From Pseudobutyrivibrio sp. (GTDB lineage: Bacteria; Bacillota; Clostridia; Lachnospirales; Lachnospiraceae): DNA of 64,000 bases. Below are positions 51,464-60,914 of this stretch, one piece after another (position 1 is the stretch's first letter; each line of letters opens with the position of its first letter). A program made the translations under genes and the position numbers. The stretch spans positions 24,528 to 88,527 of the forward strand of contig JAFYYR010000019.1 of NCBI GenBank assembly GCA_017557435.1, read 5' to 3'. The notes below the pieces were generated by a model, which was not told the origin of the DNA, ran no database searches, and saw nothing but the letters and a program-made list of their open reading frames with translations.

Positions 51464-53722
51464 TTAAAGTGCCTCGTGGCATGTACGTGCGATAACGTCA
51501 AGCTGCTGAGTCTTTGTTAAGTCGATGAACTTAACAGCGTATCCTGATACACGGATTGTGAAGTTAGCGTACTCAGGCTTCTCAGGATGCTCCATAGCAT
51601 CGATGAGCTTCTCCTTACCAAATACGTTAACGTTAAGGTGATGAGCACCCTGATCGAAGTAACCATCAAGAACGTTAACAAGGTTGTTTACGCGCTCTTC
51701 CTCAGAGTGACCAAGTGCACCTGGGTTGATTGTCTGTGTATTAGAGATACCATCAAGTGCCTCTTCGTATGGAAGCTTAGCAACAGAGTTAAGAGAAGCG
51801 ATAAGACCGCTCTTCTCAGCACCGTATGCTGGGTTAGCACCTGGTGAAAGTGGCTCGCCTGCTGGTCTTCCGTCTGGAAGAGCACCTGTAGCCTTACCGT
51901 ATACAACGTTTGAAGTAATTGTAAGGATAGATGTTGTAGGCTCTGAATCTCTGTATGTGTGGATGTGACGAAGCTTGCTCATGAATGTGCGGAGAAGCCA
52001 TACAGCGATCTCATCAGCTCTGTCATCATCGTTACCGTAACGTGGGAAGTCACCTTCGATCTCGAAATCTGTAGTAACACCATTCTCGCCACGGATAGCC
52101 TTAACCTTTGCGTACTTGATAGCTGAAAGTGAATCTACACAGTGTGAGAATCCAGCGATACCTGTAGCAAATGAACGGCGTACGTGTGTATCAATAAGTG
52201 CCATCTGGCATACTTCATAGTAATACTTATCATGCATGTAGTGGATCATGTTAAGTGCTCCAACATACATGTGAGCTAACCAATCCATCATCTGATCGAA
52301 CTTGTGCATAACCTCATCATAGTCAAGGTACTCAGATGTGATAGGTGTGTACTCTGGTCCAACCTGATCGCCAGACTTCTCATCGATACCACCATTGATA
52401 GCGTAAAGAAGACACTTAGCAAGGTTAGCACGAGCACCGAAGAACTGAAGCTCCTTACCTGTCTCTGTAGCAGATACACAGCAGCAGATTGAGTAATCAT
52501 CGCCCCATGTAACTCTCATAACATCATCGTTCTCGTACTGGATAGAAGATGTGTTAACAGAGATCTTAGCAGCGTACTTCTTGAATGACTCAGGAAGACG
52601 GCTAGAGTACATAACTGTAAGGTTTGGCTCTGGTGAAGGTCCCATGTTCTCAAGTGTGTGAAGGAATCTATAACATGTCTTTGTAACCTGGTGACGACCA
52701 TCAAGACCGATACCACCAACCTCAAGAGTAGCCCATACTGGGTCACCTGAGAATAACTGGTTGTAAGACTCGATACGAGCAAACTTAACCATACGGCACT
52801 TCATTGTGAAGTGATCGATGATCTCCTGTGCCTCTGCCTCTGTGATAACACCGTTAGCAAGGTCACGTGTGAAGTAGATATCAAGGAATGTAGAAACACG
52901 ACCTACTGACATAGCAGCACCGTTCTGTGTCTTGATAGCTGCAAGGTAACCGAAGTATAACCACTGAGCAGCTTCCTTAGCGTTAGCAGCTGGCTTAGAA
53001 ATATCGAAGCCGTAAGAAGCAGCCATTTCCTTCATGCCCTTAAGAGCGTTGATCTGGTCTGTGATCTCCTCACGAAGCTGGAAGTCATAACGTCTCATAC
53101 CCTGACGGTTTGTGTTAGCGAAGTCGATCTGCTTCTTCTCGATAAGGTAATCAATACCGTAAAGAGCAACTCTTCTGTAATCGCCGACGATACGTCCACG
53201 ACCGTATGTATCTGGAAGACCTGTAAGGATCTTGTTGTGACGTGCCTTCATGATCTCAGGAGTGTAGATATCGAATACACCCTGGTTATGTGTCTTATGA
53301 TATACTGTAAAGATTTCGTGAAGCTTCTCGCTTGGCTCATAGCCATACATCTTGCAAGACTGCTCAGCCATCTTGATACCACCGTAAGGCATGAATGCTC
53401 TCTTAAGTGGCTTATCTGTCTGAAGACCAACGATCTGCTCGAGATCCTTTGTCTCCTCTGCGATGTAACCTGGGCCATAAGAAGTAAGAGATGAAACAAT
53501 CTCTGTCTCCATGTCAAGTACGCCGCCCTTAGCACGCTCAGCTGCCTGAAGCTCCTGAAGCTTGCCCCAAAGAGTGTTAGTAGCCTCTGTTGGATCTGCT
53601 AAGAATGACTCGTCTCCATCATATGGAGTGTAGTTGTTCTGGATGAAATCACGTACGTCTACGTTATCTTTCCAAACGCGACCTACGAATCCGTTCCATT
53701 GTGCGAAATCGTGATTTGCCAT
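51464..53722 (-). CDS. pflB: Formate C-acetyltransferase (pyruvate formate-lyase)
   Basis: A 752-residue glycyl-radical enzyme that converts pyruvate and CoA to acetyl-CoA and formate in anaerobic fermentation. The two active-site cysteines are in [13 protein letters not shown], and the radical glycine is in [12 protein letters not shown] near the C-terminus. Normal length. ATG behind AAAGGAAAA. The promoter region holds a candidate Rex site. Its codon choice is biased as expected for a highly expressed gene. Confidence 0.98.
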   Translation of the reverse strand: MANHDFAQWNGFVGRVWKDNVDVRDFIQNNYTPYDGDESFLADPTEATNTLWGKLQELQAAERAKGGVLDMETEIVSSLTSYGPGYIAEETKDLEQIVGLQTDKPLKRAFMPYGGIKMAEQSCKMYGYEPSEKLHEIFTVYHKTHNQGVFDIYTPEIMKARHNKILTGLPDTYGRGRIVGDYRRVALYGIDYLIEKKQIDFANTNRQGMRRYDFQLREEITDQINALKGMKEMAASYGFDISKPAANAKEAAQWLYFGYLAAIKTQNGAAMSVGRVSTFLDIYFTRDLANGVITEAEAQEIIDHFTMKCRMVKFARIESYNQLFSGDPVWATLEVGGIGLDGRHQVTKTCYRFLHTLENMGPSPEPNLTVMYSSRLPESFKKYAAKISVNTSSIQYENDDVMRVTWGDDYSICCCVSATETGKELQFFGARANLAKCLLYAINGGIDEKSGDQVGPEYTPITSEYLDYDEVMHKFDQMMDWLAHMYVGALNMIHYMHDKYYYEVCQMALIDTHVRRSFATGIAGFSHCVDSLSAIKYAKVKAIRGENGVTTDFEIEGDFPRYGNDDDRADEIAVWLLRTFMSKLRHIHTYRDSEPTTSILTITSNVVYGKATGALPDGRPAGEPLSPGANPAYGAEKSGLIASLNSVAKLPYEEALDGISNTQTINPGALGHSEEERVNNLVNVLDGYFDQGAHHLNVNVFGKEKLIDAMEHPEKPEYANFTIRVSGYAVKFIDLTKTQQLDVIARTCHEAL

Positions 53723-54119
53723 TTTATTTTCCTTTCATTGTTTAAGGTTTATAGTTGTGAGCTAGTGGGGTTGTGTTAAAAAATTGTCAAACAAGTTAGA
53801 CAAGACTAACACCTTAGCTCATTTACACTATAACATAACTCTGATAAAAATTTCACAATGTATTCGAATAAATACATAATAATAATGTTTTTATCTAAAT
53901 ACAAAAAATACAATAGAGAATATGCTTATACTCGGTATAAACCTGGGGAGAATAAGGAAGAGAGTGTTCGATATTTTAATTTCTTATTTTAGTAGGTGAA
54001 ATACAGAATAGATAAAGTATGAAAATAATACTTTACGAAAGTGGAAATTTGTGATACATTATCTCTGTGCTAAAAAGATATTACTTATACAAATTTTTTT
54101 AATTTAAGGAGTAAAAAAT
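53723..54119. other. pflB / lipoprotein divergent intergenic region
   Basis: A 397-bp AT-rich region holding the promoters of two divergent genes. TATAGT at 53831-53836 (minus strand) is a possible pflB -10 box, giving a leader of about 100 nt. TGTATT/AATACA (53859-53876) is an inverted repeat. No credible reading frame is present. Confidence 0.5.
53773..53790 (-). promoter_or_regulatory. Candidate Rex operator at pflB
   Basis: GTGTTAA-AAAA-TTGTCAA matches the Rex consensus TTGTTAA-N4-TTAACAA at 11 of 14 fixed positions. Rex senses NADH/NAD+ and represses fermentation genes in clostridia. The site lies in the pflB leader. No rex gene is in the window. Confidence 0.45.
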
Positions 54120-54779
54120 ATGAAAAAGAAATTAGCTTTAATGCTAGCAACACTCACAACTGTTGCAAGCCTTTTCACAGGTTGTGGAGAGAAGGATGTA
54201 ACTGGTAACTATGTAGCTACTTTGCGCTTCGCAGATTTAACTGATTTTGAAGACTCTGATGTAGAAGCTATGGAGGAGGTGGGAATTGATCCAAATACTC
54301 TTTCTTTTGATGTAAAACTTAATATGACAGACGATAAGAAATTTGATATGTCATTTGATACTACAGAGTTTAAGAAAGAATTCCAGAATGGATATACAAC
54401 ATATTTAAATGATCACATTGATGAGATTATTGATATTGCTCTTGCTGAATATGGTATGACAGTCGATGATGTAACAGATGAGGTGGCTATTGCAAATAAT
54501 TATGAGTCTGCGGATGCTTTCCTCGAAGACATGAAGTCTCAGACTATTGAACAGACACAGCAGGTTATGGATGAGTACCTTGACGGAATCATTGAAGAAA
54601 TGGAATCAGAAACGGTCTCAGGTACATACAAAGTATCTAAGAATACTGTTGTTTTTGTTGTTGAAGATGGTGATGAGTTAAGCCTTGATAAGGGAACAAT
54701 CAATGATGATGGCTCTATCAAAGTTGTTTCAGAAGCAGACGGTAAGGAAGTTACATTTGATTTCCAGCTTCAGAAATAG
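54120..54779 (+). CDS. Lipoprotein of unknown function
   Basis: A 219-residue acidic lipoprotein. The signal peptide ends in the lipobox LFTGC (Cys22). The mature part starts with GEKDVTGNYVA and has repeated beta strands separated by a long acidic helical middle (residues ~95-155), then VSGTYKVSKNTVVF. The paired GNYVA/GTYKV motifs resemble lipocalin-like beta segments found in uncharacterised Firmicute lipoproteins. No function assigned. ATG behind AAGGAG. Confidence 0.8.
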   Translation: MKKKLALMLATLTTVASLFTGCGEKDVTGNYVATLRFADLTDFEDSDVEAMEEVGIDPNTLSFDVKLNMTDDKKFDMSFDTTEFKKEFQNGYTTYLNDHIDEIIDIALAEYGMTVDDVTDEVAIANNYESADAFLEDMKSQTIEQTQQVMDEYLDGIIEEMESETVSGTYKVSKNTVVFVVEDGDELSLDKGTINDDGSIKVVSEADGKEVTFDFQLQK

Positions 54780-54800
54780 TTAATAGATGAACAATATTTA

Positions 54801-54830
54801 AGGGATTGCTTAGGCAATCCCTTTTTTATT
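54801..54830 (+). terminator. Terminator of the lipoprotein gene
   Basis: AAGGGATTGC, TTAG loop, GCAATCCCTT with a T run: a perfect 10-bp stem. Confidence 0.92.
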
Positions 54831-55737
54831 ACTTATTTTCTTCTTCAATTTTCTCGGAGAAGGTACCCATATATACATTTCCCTTTCCAAGTAAAAATTC
54901 CAGGTCATCCATAAAGGCTTTTGTCTTTGGATCGTCAGCAAATCCCTTTGATTTCAGCTCCTTTAAGAACTGCTCTCCAAGCTTTGACTTTATGATGTAG
55001 TCCTTGTCTTCGATTTCATCGTCGAAGCTTCTATTTTTAACGTATTCTCCACGGAAACGCTTATATTCAGCAGCGGCAACACCATCGTAGACCATCTTGT
55101 CCTGCTCGATGATGCGGATGCACTCTAGCATGTCCTCGGCATCAGAAAGAGCGTTGTGCTCCACATGTCCACCAAGTCCGCAGATTGTCTTCATATCTGC
55201 AAGTGAAAGATTGGCATCCAGGCCACCTGTAATATCCAGGCTGACCTCCTTTTGGATGTTGTCAAAGGTGCTGATGAACTTGGCCACACCTCTTTTAAGA
55301 GGCTTCTCAAGAACTCGAGATTCGAAATCTCGCTGGAAGCTATTTTTATCGCCACCCCAAACGCAGATTTTACCAACCTGGTATGCCTTGATGCGACCGA
55401 TGAGCTCAGTCATTACTTCCTCATAAGTAGGAGCAAATTCAAGCTCCTCATTGGTAAGTCCTGTAAGCTCGGTGATAAGTGGTGGCAGCTTATGACCAGG
55501 TCTTAGTTGTACTGTGGAATAGAATCTATCAAGCTCCTTGTGCTCTGGATTAGTGATGATGACACCGATTGAAATTACGTCTTCGATAGAACTTTTCTTA
55601 TATCGGGCGCTAAGATACTCAGCGTCCAAAAAGGCCTGATTCTTGCCCTTGAAACCTGCAGGCGCAGTCTGGCTAGGACCTTTTACTTTTTTTGATTGTG
55701 ATTTTTTCGAGTTTTGCTTGTCCAAAATGATCTCCAT
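54829..55737 (-). CDS. DnaQ-like 3'-5' exonuclease (RNase T/DNA polymerase III epsilon family)
   Basis: A 302-residue protein with a Lys/Ser-rich N-terminal tail of ~30 residues, then a DEDDh exonuclease domain: Exo I FLDAEYL, Exo II region with VWGGDKNSF, and Exo III HNALSDAEDM (His...Asp). The C-terminal ~90 residues are charged and unassigned. Substrate (DNA or RNA) unknown. The ATG at 55737 has no ribosome binding site; a TTG four codons later follows GGAG, so the true start may be 55725. Confidence 0.85.
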   Translation of the reverse strand: MEIILDKQNSKKSQSKKVKGPSQTAPAGFKGKNQAFLDAEYLSARYKKSSIEDVISIGVIITNPEHKELDRFYSTVQLRPGHKLPPLITELTGLTNEELEFAPTYEEVMTELIGRIKAYQVGKICVWGGDKNSFQRDFESRVLEKPLKRGVAKFISTFDNIQKEVSLDITGGLDANLSLADMKTICGLGGHVEHNALSDAEDMLECIRIIEQDKMVYDGVAAAEYKRFRGEYVKNRSFDDEIEDKDYIIKSKLGEQFLKELKSKGFADDPKTKAFMDDLEFLLGKGNVYMGTFSEKIEEENK

Positions 55738-55861
55738 TTATAAAACGTATTTAGATGATTCATTGTACCATGTAAACCTCTTAAATGTAAAATGAACACC
55801 CTATGATTTATAGAAGATTTAAGGTATAGTAAAAGGCGTAGGAAATTAACGGGAGGTCAGT

Positions 55862-56437
55862 ATGGCTAAGGAAAAATGGAAAGCGGGAAATATGATTTAT
55901 CCTCTTCCAGCAGTGCTTGTTACCTGCAGGAGTAAATCAGGTGAGGATAATGTTTTTACAGTGGCTTGGACTGGCACAGTCTGCACCAATCCGCCTATGG
56001 CATATATTTCCGTACGACCTAGCAGATATTCTTATAACATGATAAAAGAGACAGGTGAGTTTGTGATTAATCTGACTACTGAAGAAATGGCAAAAGCCAC
56101 TGATTACTGTGGGGTCACCAGTGGAAGAGATGTGGACAAGTTTGCACGCTGCGGCCTTCACAAGGAAGAGGCAGATGAGATAAATGTCCCAATGATTGTT
56201 GAATCACCTGTAAACATAGAGTGCAGAGTCCGTGAAGCCCATGAATATGGCAGTCATACCATGTTTGTGGCTGATGTAATTTGCGTACATGCAGATGAAA
56301 AATACATGAATGAGACAGGTAGATTTCAGCTTGAAAAATCAAATCCTCTTGCATATTCTCATGGCACTTATTTTGGATTGACTAGTCCGAAGGGGACTTT
56401 TGGATATTCTGTAAAGAAAGGAAAAAAGAAAAAATGA
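55862..56437 (+). CDS. Flavin reductase family protein (FMN-binding split barrel)
   Basis: A 191-residue protein of the flavin-reductase-like family. NVFTVAWTGTVCTNPPMAYISVRPSRYSYNMI is the FMN-binding region, then GEFVINL and AHEYGSHTMFVADV. It may reduce flavin or act as a ferredoxin-like oxidoreductase partner. ATG behind GGGAGG. It overlaps the next gene by four bases (ATGA), so both are translated together. Confidence 0.88.
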   Translation: MAKEKWKAGNMIYPLPAVLVTCRSKSGEDNVFTVAWTGTVCTNPPMAYISVRPSRYSYNMIKETGEFVINLTTEEMAKATDYCGVTSGRDVDKFARCGLHKEEADEINVPMIVESPVNIECRVREAHEYGSHTMFVADVICVHADEKYMNETGRFQLEKSNPLAYSHGTYFGLTSPKGTFGYSVKKGKKKK

Positions 56438-57738
56438 ATAAGACAATAAAGGGGTTATTTGAATTTATAGGAAGCTCTCCATCACAGTTTCATGTTGTTG
56501 AGGCTGAGAGACAGGCCTTTTTAGCTGCTGGTTTTGAGGAGCTTTTAGAGTCAAAATCATGGAAGCTTAAGGCTGGCAAAAATTATTTTGTCACAAGAAA
56601 TGGTTCTTCAATAATTGCATTTAGAATGCCTAAAAAAGATTATAAAAGCTTTATGATTATGGCATCTCACAGTGATTCTCCTACATTTAGAATCAAGGAA
56701 ATGCCTGAGATGAAAGAGGGCCACTATGTGAAGCTTAACACTGAAAAATATGGTGGAATGTTGATGGCTCCATGGTTTGATAGACCACTTTCTATTGCAG
56801 GAAGAGTTCTTGTAAAGGGAAAGGATGAGCTTGAGATAAAGCTTGTGGATTTGGACAAGGACATTTGCATGCTTCCATCTCTTGCAATTCACATGAATAG
56901 AGAGGCTAATGACGGCTACAAATACAATGCCCAAAAGGATATGCTTCCACTTATTTCCATGAATGAAAAGTTCAATCTTAAGGAGACAGTGGCAAAGCAT
57001 TTAGGGGTTAAGGCGGATGACATTATTGGCTCAGACCTGTTTCTATATAATAGAGAAAAGGGAAAGGTCTGGGGCGCAGAGGATGAGTTTATTTCCTGCA
57101 GAAGACTTGATGATTTGCAGTGCTCTTACAGCTCTATGGAAGGAATTCTTGCTGCGAAAAATTCAGAAACTGTAATTCAGCTCCATGCTACATTTGACAA
57201 TGAAGAGGTGGGAAGCGGCACAAAGCAGGGTGCAGATTCTACATTTTTATATGACACTTTAGTACGTATAAACGAAGCAGTAGGTGGCAACAACTCTAAG
57301 CTTTTAGCTGCTATTGCAGATTCATTTATGGTATCTGCTGACAATGCTCACGCCCTTCATCCAAATTATTCAGAGAAGAGCGACCCTACCAATAAGGTAT
57401 ATATGAACGAGGGTGTGGTTGTTAAATTTAACGCCAATCAAAAATACATGACAGACGGTTTGGCGTTTGGAATTTTTAGTGAGATTTGTAAAAAGGCTAA
57501 GGTGCCATTCCAGACGTTTGTTAACCGCTCGGATGTGGCTGGAGGCTCTACTCTTGGCAACATTTCCAATGCTCATGTTTCCATCAATGGAGTGGATATT
57601 GGGCTAGCTCAGTTGGCCATGCATTCACCCTACGAAACAGCGGGTGCAAAAGATACAGAATATTTAGTAAAATTAGCGAAAACTTTTTACGAAACTGTTA
57701 TTGAAAATAAATCGGGCCTTGCTTATACTGTGAAGTGA
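56434..57738 (+). CDS. M18 family aminopeptidase
   Basis: A 434-residue di-zinc aminopeptidase of the M18 (aspartyl aminopeptidase-like) family. Metal ligands and catalytic residues are in ASHSDSPTFRIKE, FDNEEVGSGTKQGADS and DNAHALHPNY; SCRRLDDLQCSYSS is also characteristic. Removes N-terminal residues from peptides in the cytosol. Starts inside the end of the flavin reductase gene. Confidence 0.93.
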   Translation: MNKTIKGLFEFIGSSPSQFHVVEAERQAFLAAGFEELLESKSWKLKAGKNYFVTRNGSSIIAFRMPKKDYKSFMIMASHSDSPTFRIKEMPEMKEGHYVKLNTEKYGGMLMAPWFDRPLSIAGRVLVKGKDELEIKLVDLDKDICMLPSLAIHMNREANDGYKYNAQKDMLPLISMNEKFNLKETVAKHLGVKADDIIGSDLFLYNREKGKVWGAEDEFISCRRLDDLQCSYSSMEGILAAKNSETVIQLHATFDNEEVGSGTKQGADSTFLYDTLVRINEAVGGNNSKLLAAIADSFMVSADNAHALHPNYSEKSDPTNKVYMNEGVVVKFNANQKYMTDGLAFGIFSEICKKAKVPFQTFVNRSDVAGGSTLGNISNAHVSINGVDIGLAQLAMHSPYETAGAKDTEYLVKLAKTFYETVIENKSGLAYTVK

Positions 57739-57783
57739 TTTTTATAAAAAGTACGATTAAATAGGCAAAAATGGGGGCTTGAG

Positions 57784-58575
57784 ATGTTATTTAGACCATG
57801 CATCGACATTCACAATGGTAAGGTAAAACAGATTGTTGGTTCTACATTATCGGATCTTGGAAAGGAAAATGGACATCCACAGGAGAATTTCGTAGCGGAT
57901 AAGGATGCCGCTTTTTATGCAAATCTGTATAAAAAAGATGGACTTCGGGGTGGACACATTATCAATCTTAATAAGAAAAACACACCAGAGTATGAGGCTT
58001 CAAAAGATGAGGCTATGAAGGCTCTTGCTACATTTCCAGGTGGCATCCAATATGGTGGTGGAGTTGATGATTCCAATGCGAAGGAATTTATCGATGCAGG
58101 CGCAAGTCATGTCATAGTTACTTCATACGTTTTCAATAATGGAAGAGTTGATTTTGACGCTCTTAAAAAGCTTTCTGGCATTGTTGGTAGAGAGCATTTA
58201 GTTCTTGATTTGTCATGCACTAGAGTTGATGACAAATACTACATTGTCACCGACAGATGGCAGAAGATTTCAAAAGAGATTATCACATACAATTTCTTAG
58301 ATAAACTGGCATTTTACTGCGATGAGTTTTTAGTTCATGCAGCGGATGTTGAGGGGAGAGGAAGCGGTATAGATAGGGATTTAGTGGGATTTTTATCTGG
58401 CTACAAAAAAGTGCCTATAACATATGCTGGCGGAGTTCATGATTATAGCGATATAGAGACTATCAGCTATTTATCAGATAACAATATGGATTTCACTGTA
58501 GGTTCATGTCTTGATTTGTTCGGCGGAAAGCTTTCCTACGAGAGAATAATTAAGCAGATTTCTACTAGAGAATAA
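57784..58575 (+). CDS. Eukaryotic-type HisA: ProFAR isomerase-like protein
   Basis: A 263-residue TIM-barrel protein matching the eukaryotic (yeast His6-like) branch of HisA rather than the usual bacterial one. Evidence: the start FRPCIDIHNGKVKQIVGSTL, HIINLNKKN, GGIQYGGGVDD, the long DLSCTRVDDKYYIVTDRWQK insert, AADVEGRGSGID and ITYAGGVHDYSDI. The reaction would be the Amadori isomerisation of ProFAR in histidine synthesis. No other his gene is in the window. It is between pepM18 and dapL, with GGGG-rich spacing before the ATG. Confidence 0.85.
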   Translation: MLFRPCIDIHNGKVKQIVGSTLSDLGKENGHPQENFVADKDAAFYANLYKKDGLRGGHIINLNKKNTPEYEASKDEAMKALATFPGGIQYGGGVDDSNAKEFIDAGASHVIVTSYVFNNGRVDFDALKKLSGIVGREHLVLDLSCTRVDDKYYIVTDRWQKISKEIITYNFLDKLAFYCDEFLVHAADVEGRGSGIDRDLVGFLSGYKKVPITYAGGVHDYSDIETISYLSDNNMDFTVGSCLDLFGGKLSYERIIKQISTRE

Positions 58576-58609
58576 ACACATAGCAATTATTAAGGAATAG
58601 GAGGCAAAT

Positions 58610-59824
58610 ATGTTTAAGGTAAACACTAATTTCCAAAAGCTACCTGGTAGCTATCTTTTCTCAACAATAGCCAAAAAAGTGGCTGCTTACAGCGAGGCTA
58701 ATCCAAACGCCGACATTATCAGACTTGGTATTGGCGATGTTACTCAGCCAATCGCACCAGCTGTTATTTCTGCTCTCCACAGCGCAGTAGACGAGATGGG
58801 CGATGCTAAGACTTTCCACGGATATGCACCTGATTTAGGATATCCATTCCTTCGCGAGACAATCGCTAAGAATGATTATCAGTTAAGAGGTTGCGATATT
58901 TCTGCAGATGAGATTTTTGTTTCTGACGGAGCAAAGTCTGATTCAGCAGATATTCAGGAGCTTTTCTCTGCAGATGCTCGCATTGCAGTTTGTGATCCTG
59001 TTTACCCTGTTTATGTTGATTCTAATGTAATGGCTGGTCGCTGCGGTACATACGATGATAAGACTGGCAAGTGGTCAGATATTATTTATATGCCTACTAC
59101 AGCTGAGAATCATTTCGTGCCAGAGTTCCCTAAGGAGACTCCAGACGTTATTTATCTTTGCCTTCCAAACAATCCTACTGGAACTACTCTTACAAAGAGC
59201 CAGCTTCAGCTTTGGGTTGATTACGCAAATAAAAATGGCAGCCTTATTATTTTCGATGCTGCTTATGAGGCTTATATTTCAGAGGATGATGTTCCACATT
59301 CAATTTACGAGTGCGCAGGGGCTAAGACATGTGCAATCGAGATTCACTCATTCTCTAAGAATGCTGGATTTACAGGCGTTCGTCTTGGTTACACTGTAGT
59401 TCCTAAGGAATTGGTATTTGACGGTGTGGCTCTTCATGGTATGTGGGCTCGTCGCCACGGCACTAAGTTCAACGGTGCTCCATACATTATCCAGAAGGCA
59501 GGTGAGGCTGTTTACTCTGAGGAGGGTAAGGCACAGCTTCGTCAGCAGGTTGGTTACTACATGAACAATGCTAAGACAATTTACACAGGTCTTAAGGACG
59601 CTGGATTTGAAGTATACGGTGGTGTAAATGCACCTTACATTTGGCTCAAGACTCCTGATAAGATGACATCATGGGAATTCTTTGATTTCTTATTAGAGAA
59701 GGTTCAGATTGTTGGTACACCAGGTGCTGGATTCGGTCCTTCAGGTGAGGGGTACTTTAGACTTACAGCTTTTGGCTCAGCTGAGAATACTGTTAGAGCT
59801 ATAGAGAGAATTAAAAACATTTAA
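58610..59824 (+). CDS. dapL: LL-diaminopimelate aminotransferase
   Basis: A 404-residue PLP enzyme converting tetrahydrodipicolinate directly to LL-diaminopimelate, the short lysine/cell-wall route used by many clostridia. Family blocks: the N-terminal NFQKLPGSYLF, IRLGIGDVTQPI, YLCLPNNPTGT, and the PLP lysine in EIHSFSKNAGFTGVR. ATG behind AGGAGG. The SGNH gene follows after 18 nt. Confidence 0.95.
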   Translation: MFKVNTNFQKLPGSYLFSTIAKKVAAYSEANPNADIIRLGIGDVTQPIAPAVISALHSAVDEMGDAKTFHGYAPDLGYPFLRETIAKNDYQLRGCDISADEIFVSDGAKSDSADIQELFSADARIAVCDPVYPVYVDSNVMAGRCGTYDDKTGKWSDIIYMPTTAENHFVPEFPKETPDVIYLCLPNNPTGTTLTKSQLQLWVDYANKNGSLIIFDAAYEAYISEDDVPHSIYECAGAKTCAIEIHSFSKNAGFTGVRLGYTVVPKELVFDGVALHGMWARRHGTKFNGAPYIIQKAGEAVYSEEGKAQLRQQVGYYMNNAKTIYTGLKDAGFEVYGGVNAPYIWLKTPDKMTSWEFFDFLLEKVQIVGTPGAGFGPSGEGYFRLTAFGSAENTVRAIERIKNI

Positions 59825-59842
59825 TAAGTGAGGCATCGATAG

Positions 59843-60556
59843 ATGTTTTGGGAAAAATACGCTAAGGGTTTTTTCAAAAGAAAAGCTGTTGTGGTAATAT
59901 TTGCAATTTTGTTTGTGGCAGGATTGCTGTATCACTCTGGCTTTTTGGGCGGAGAAGACAAGAGAATACGAGTTACCTGTGTAGGTGACAGTTTGACATA
60001 CGGAAGTGGTGTGCTTAAAACTCGAGAGATTGATAGCTATCCATCGAAATTACAGACCAAGCTGGGACCTTCTTATTTAGTATCCAATTTCGGACTTCGA
60101 AATGGTACAGCTTCTGAGACAGGCAACTTACCTTATATTAATTCGGGAGAGTATGCTGATTCTCTCAAGTCAAAGCCAGACATTGTGGTTATTATGCTTG
60201 GTACCAATGACACCAAGGATATTAATTGGGATGCTGATGAATATAAGAAGGGACTTTCAGATATTGTAGCTTCTTATTTAGATTTGAAGACAAAGCCTAC
60301 AGTTTACCTTGTGCGCAGTCCATATTGCTTTTCCGTAGCAGGGCAGGAGCTGGCAGAGTATGGCATTCAGCCAGCTGTTGTGGCAGATGAACTTGGGAAG
60401 ATAGCCCAGGAAGTGGCCCAGGAATACTCCCTTGAGTATGTTGATATGTACCAGGTCACAGAGGGGCAAAATGACCTTTATACATCAGATGGCATCCATT
60501 TTAATAAGGAGGGCTATGAGCTTATTTCCGATACAATCTATGATGCAATTAAATAA
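59843..60556 (+). CDS. Membrane-anchored SGNH/GDSL hydrolase
   Basis: A 237-residue protein with an N-terminal membrane anchor (residues ~14-32) and an exported SGNH esterase domain. Blocks: CVGDSLTYGSG (Ser), FGLRNGTA (Gly), MLGTNDTKD (Asn) and SDGIHFN (Asp, His). Likely an esterase or lipase acting on cell-surface glycans or lipids. Weak ribosome binding site (AGTGAGG). Ends before a terminator. Confidence 0.88.
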   Translation: MFWEKYAKGFFKRKAVVVIFAILFVAGLLYHSGFLGGEDKRIRVTCVGDSLTYGSGVLKTREIDSYPSKLQTKLGPSYLVSNFGLRNGTASETGNLPYINSGEYADSLKSKPDIVVIMLGTNDTKDINWDADEYKKGLSDIVASYLDLKTKPTVYLVRSPYCFSVAGQELAEYGIQPAVVADELGKIAQEVAQEYSLEYVDMYQVTEGQNDLYTSDGIHFNKEGYELISDTIYDAIK

Positions 60557-60573
60557 AATGTAAAATAATTGTG

Positions 60574-60610
60574 AAACCCGTTGACAGATTATGTTAACGG
60601 GTTTATATTT
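60574..60610 (+). terminator. Terminator of the dapL-SGNH genes
   Basis: AAACCCGTTGACA pairs with TGTTAACGGGTTT (one wobble) over a GATTA loop. The T tail is interrupted. Confidence 0.7.
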
Positions 60611-60620
60611 ATATCAACAC

Positions 60621-60636
60621 ATGAACAATTATTCAT
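60621..60636. promoter_or_regulatory. ArsR/SmtB-type operator
   Basis: ATGAACAATTATTCAT is a near-perfect palindrome of the TGAA-N6-TTCA form bound by SmtB/CadC repressors. It lies 35 nt before the HMA gene. The ArsR gene at 62877 is the probable binder. Confidence 0.7.
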
Positions 60637-60670
60637 ACGTTCAAATAAAAAGATATTGGAGGAAGTAAAA

Positions 60671-60889
60671 ATGAAGAAGACTTACAAAATCGATGTGGAT
60701 TGCGCAAACTGCGCTAATAAGATGGAGGAGGCTGCTAATAATACAGCAGGTGTTGCTAATGCAGTTGTTAATTTTATGGCTTTAAAGATGTCTGTTGAGT
60801 TTGAAGAAGGTGCAGACACAAAGTCAGTTATGGAAGAAGTTCTTAAGAACTGCAAAAAGGTAGAGGATGATTGCGAAATTTTCCTTTAA
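60671..60889 (+). CDS. Heavy-metal-associated (HMA) domain protein
   Basis: A 72-residue metal-binding protein with the ferredoxin-like HMA fold. The CxxC site is DCANC (Cys11, Cys14), where Asp replaces the usual MxC context, a form favoured by zinc/cadmium systems; further cysteines lie in the tail (NCKK, DDCEIF). It acts as a separate N-terminal domain for the P-type ATPase, which starts 25 nt downstream and lacks one. ATG at 60671 behind GGAGG. Confidence 0.9.
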   Translation: MKKTYKIDVDCANCANKMEEAANNTAGVANAVVNFMALKMSVEFEEGADTKSVMEEVLKNCKKVEDDCEIFL

Positions 60890-60914
60890 TTAGTTATTTT
60901 GATTGGAGTTAGCT

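Noticed and set aside
57720-58610. Part of a histidine operon
   Set aside because: Neighbours are an aminopeptidase and dapL; no other his gene is in the window.
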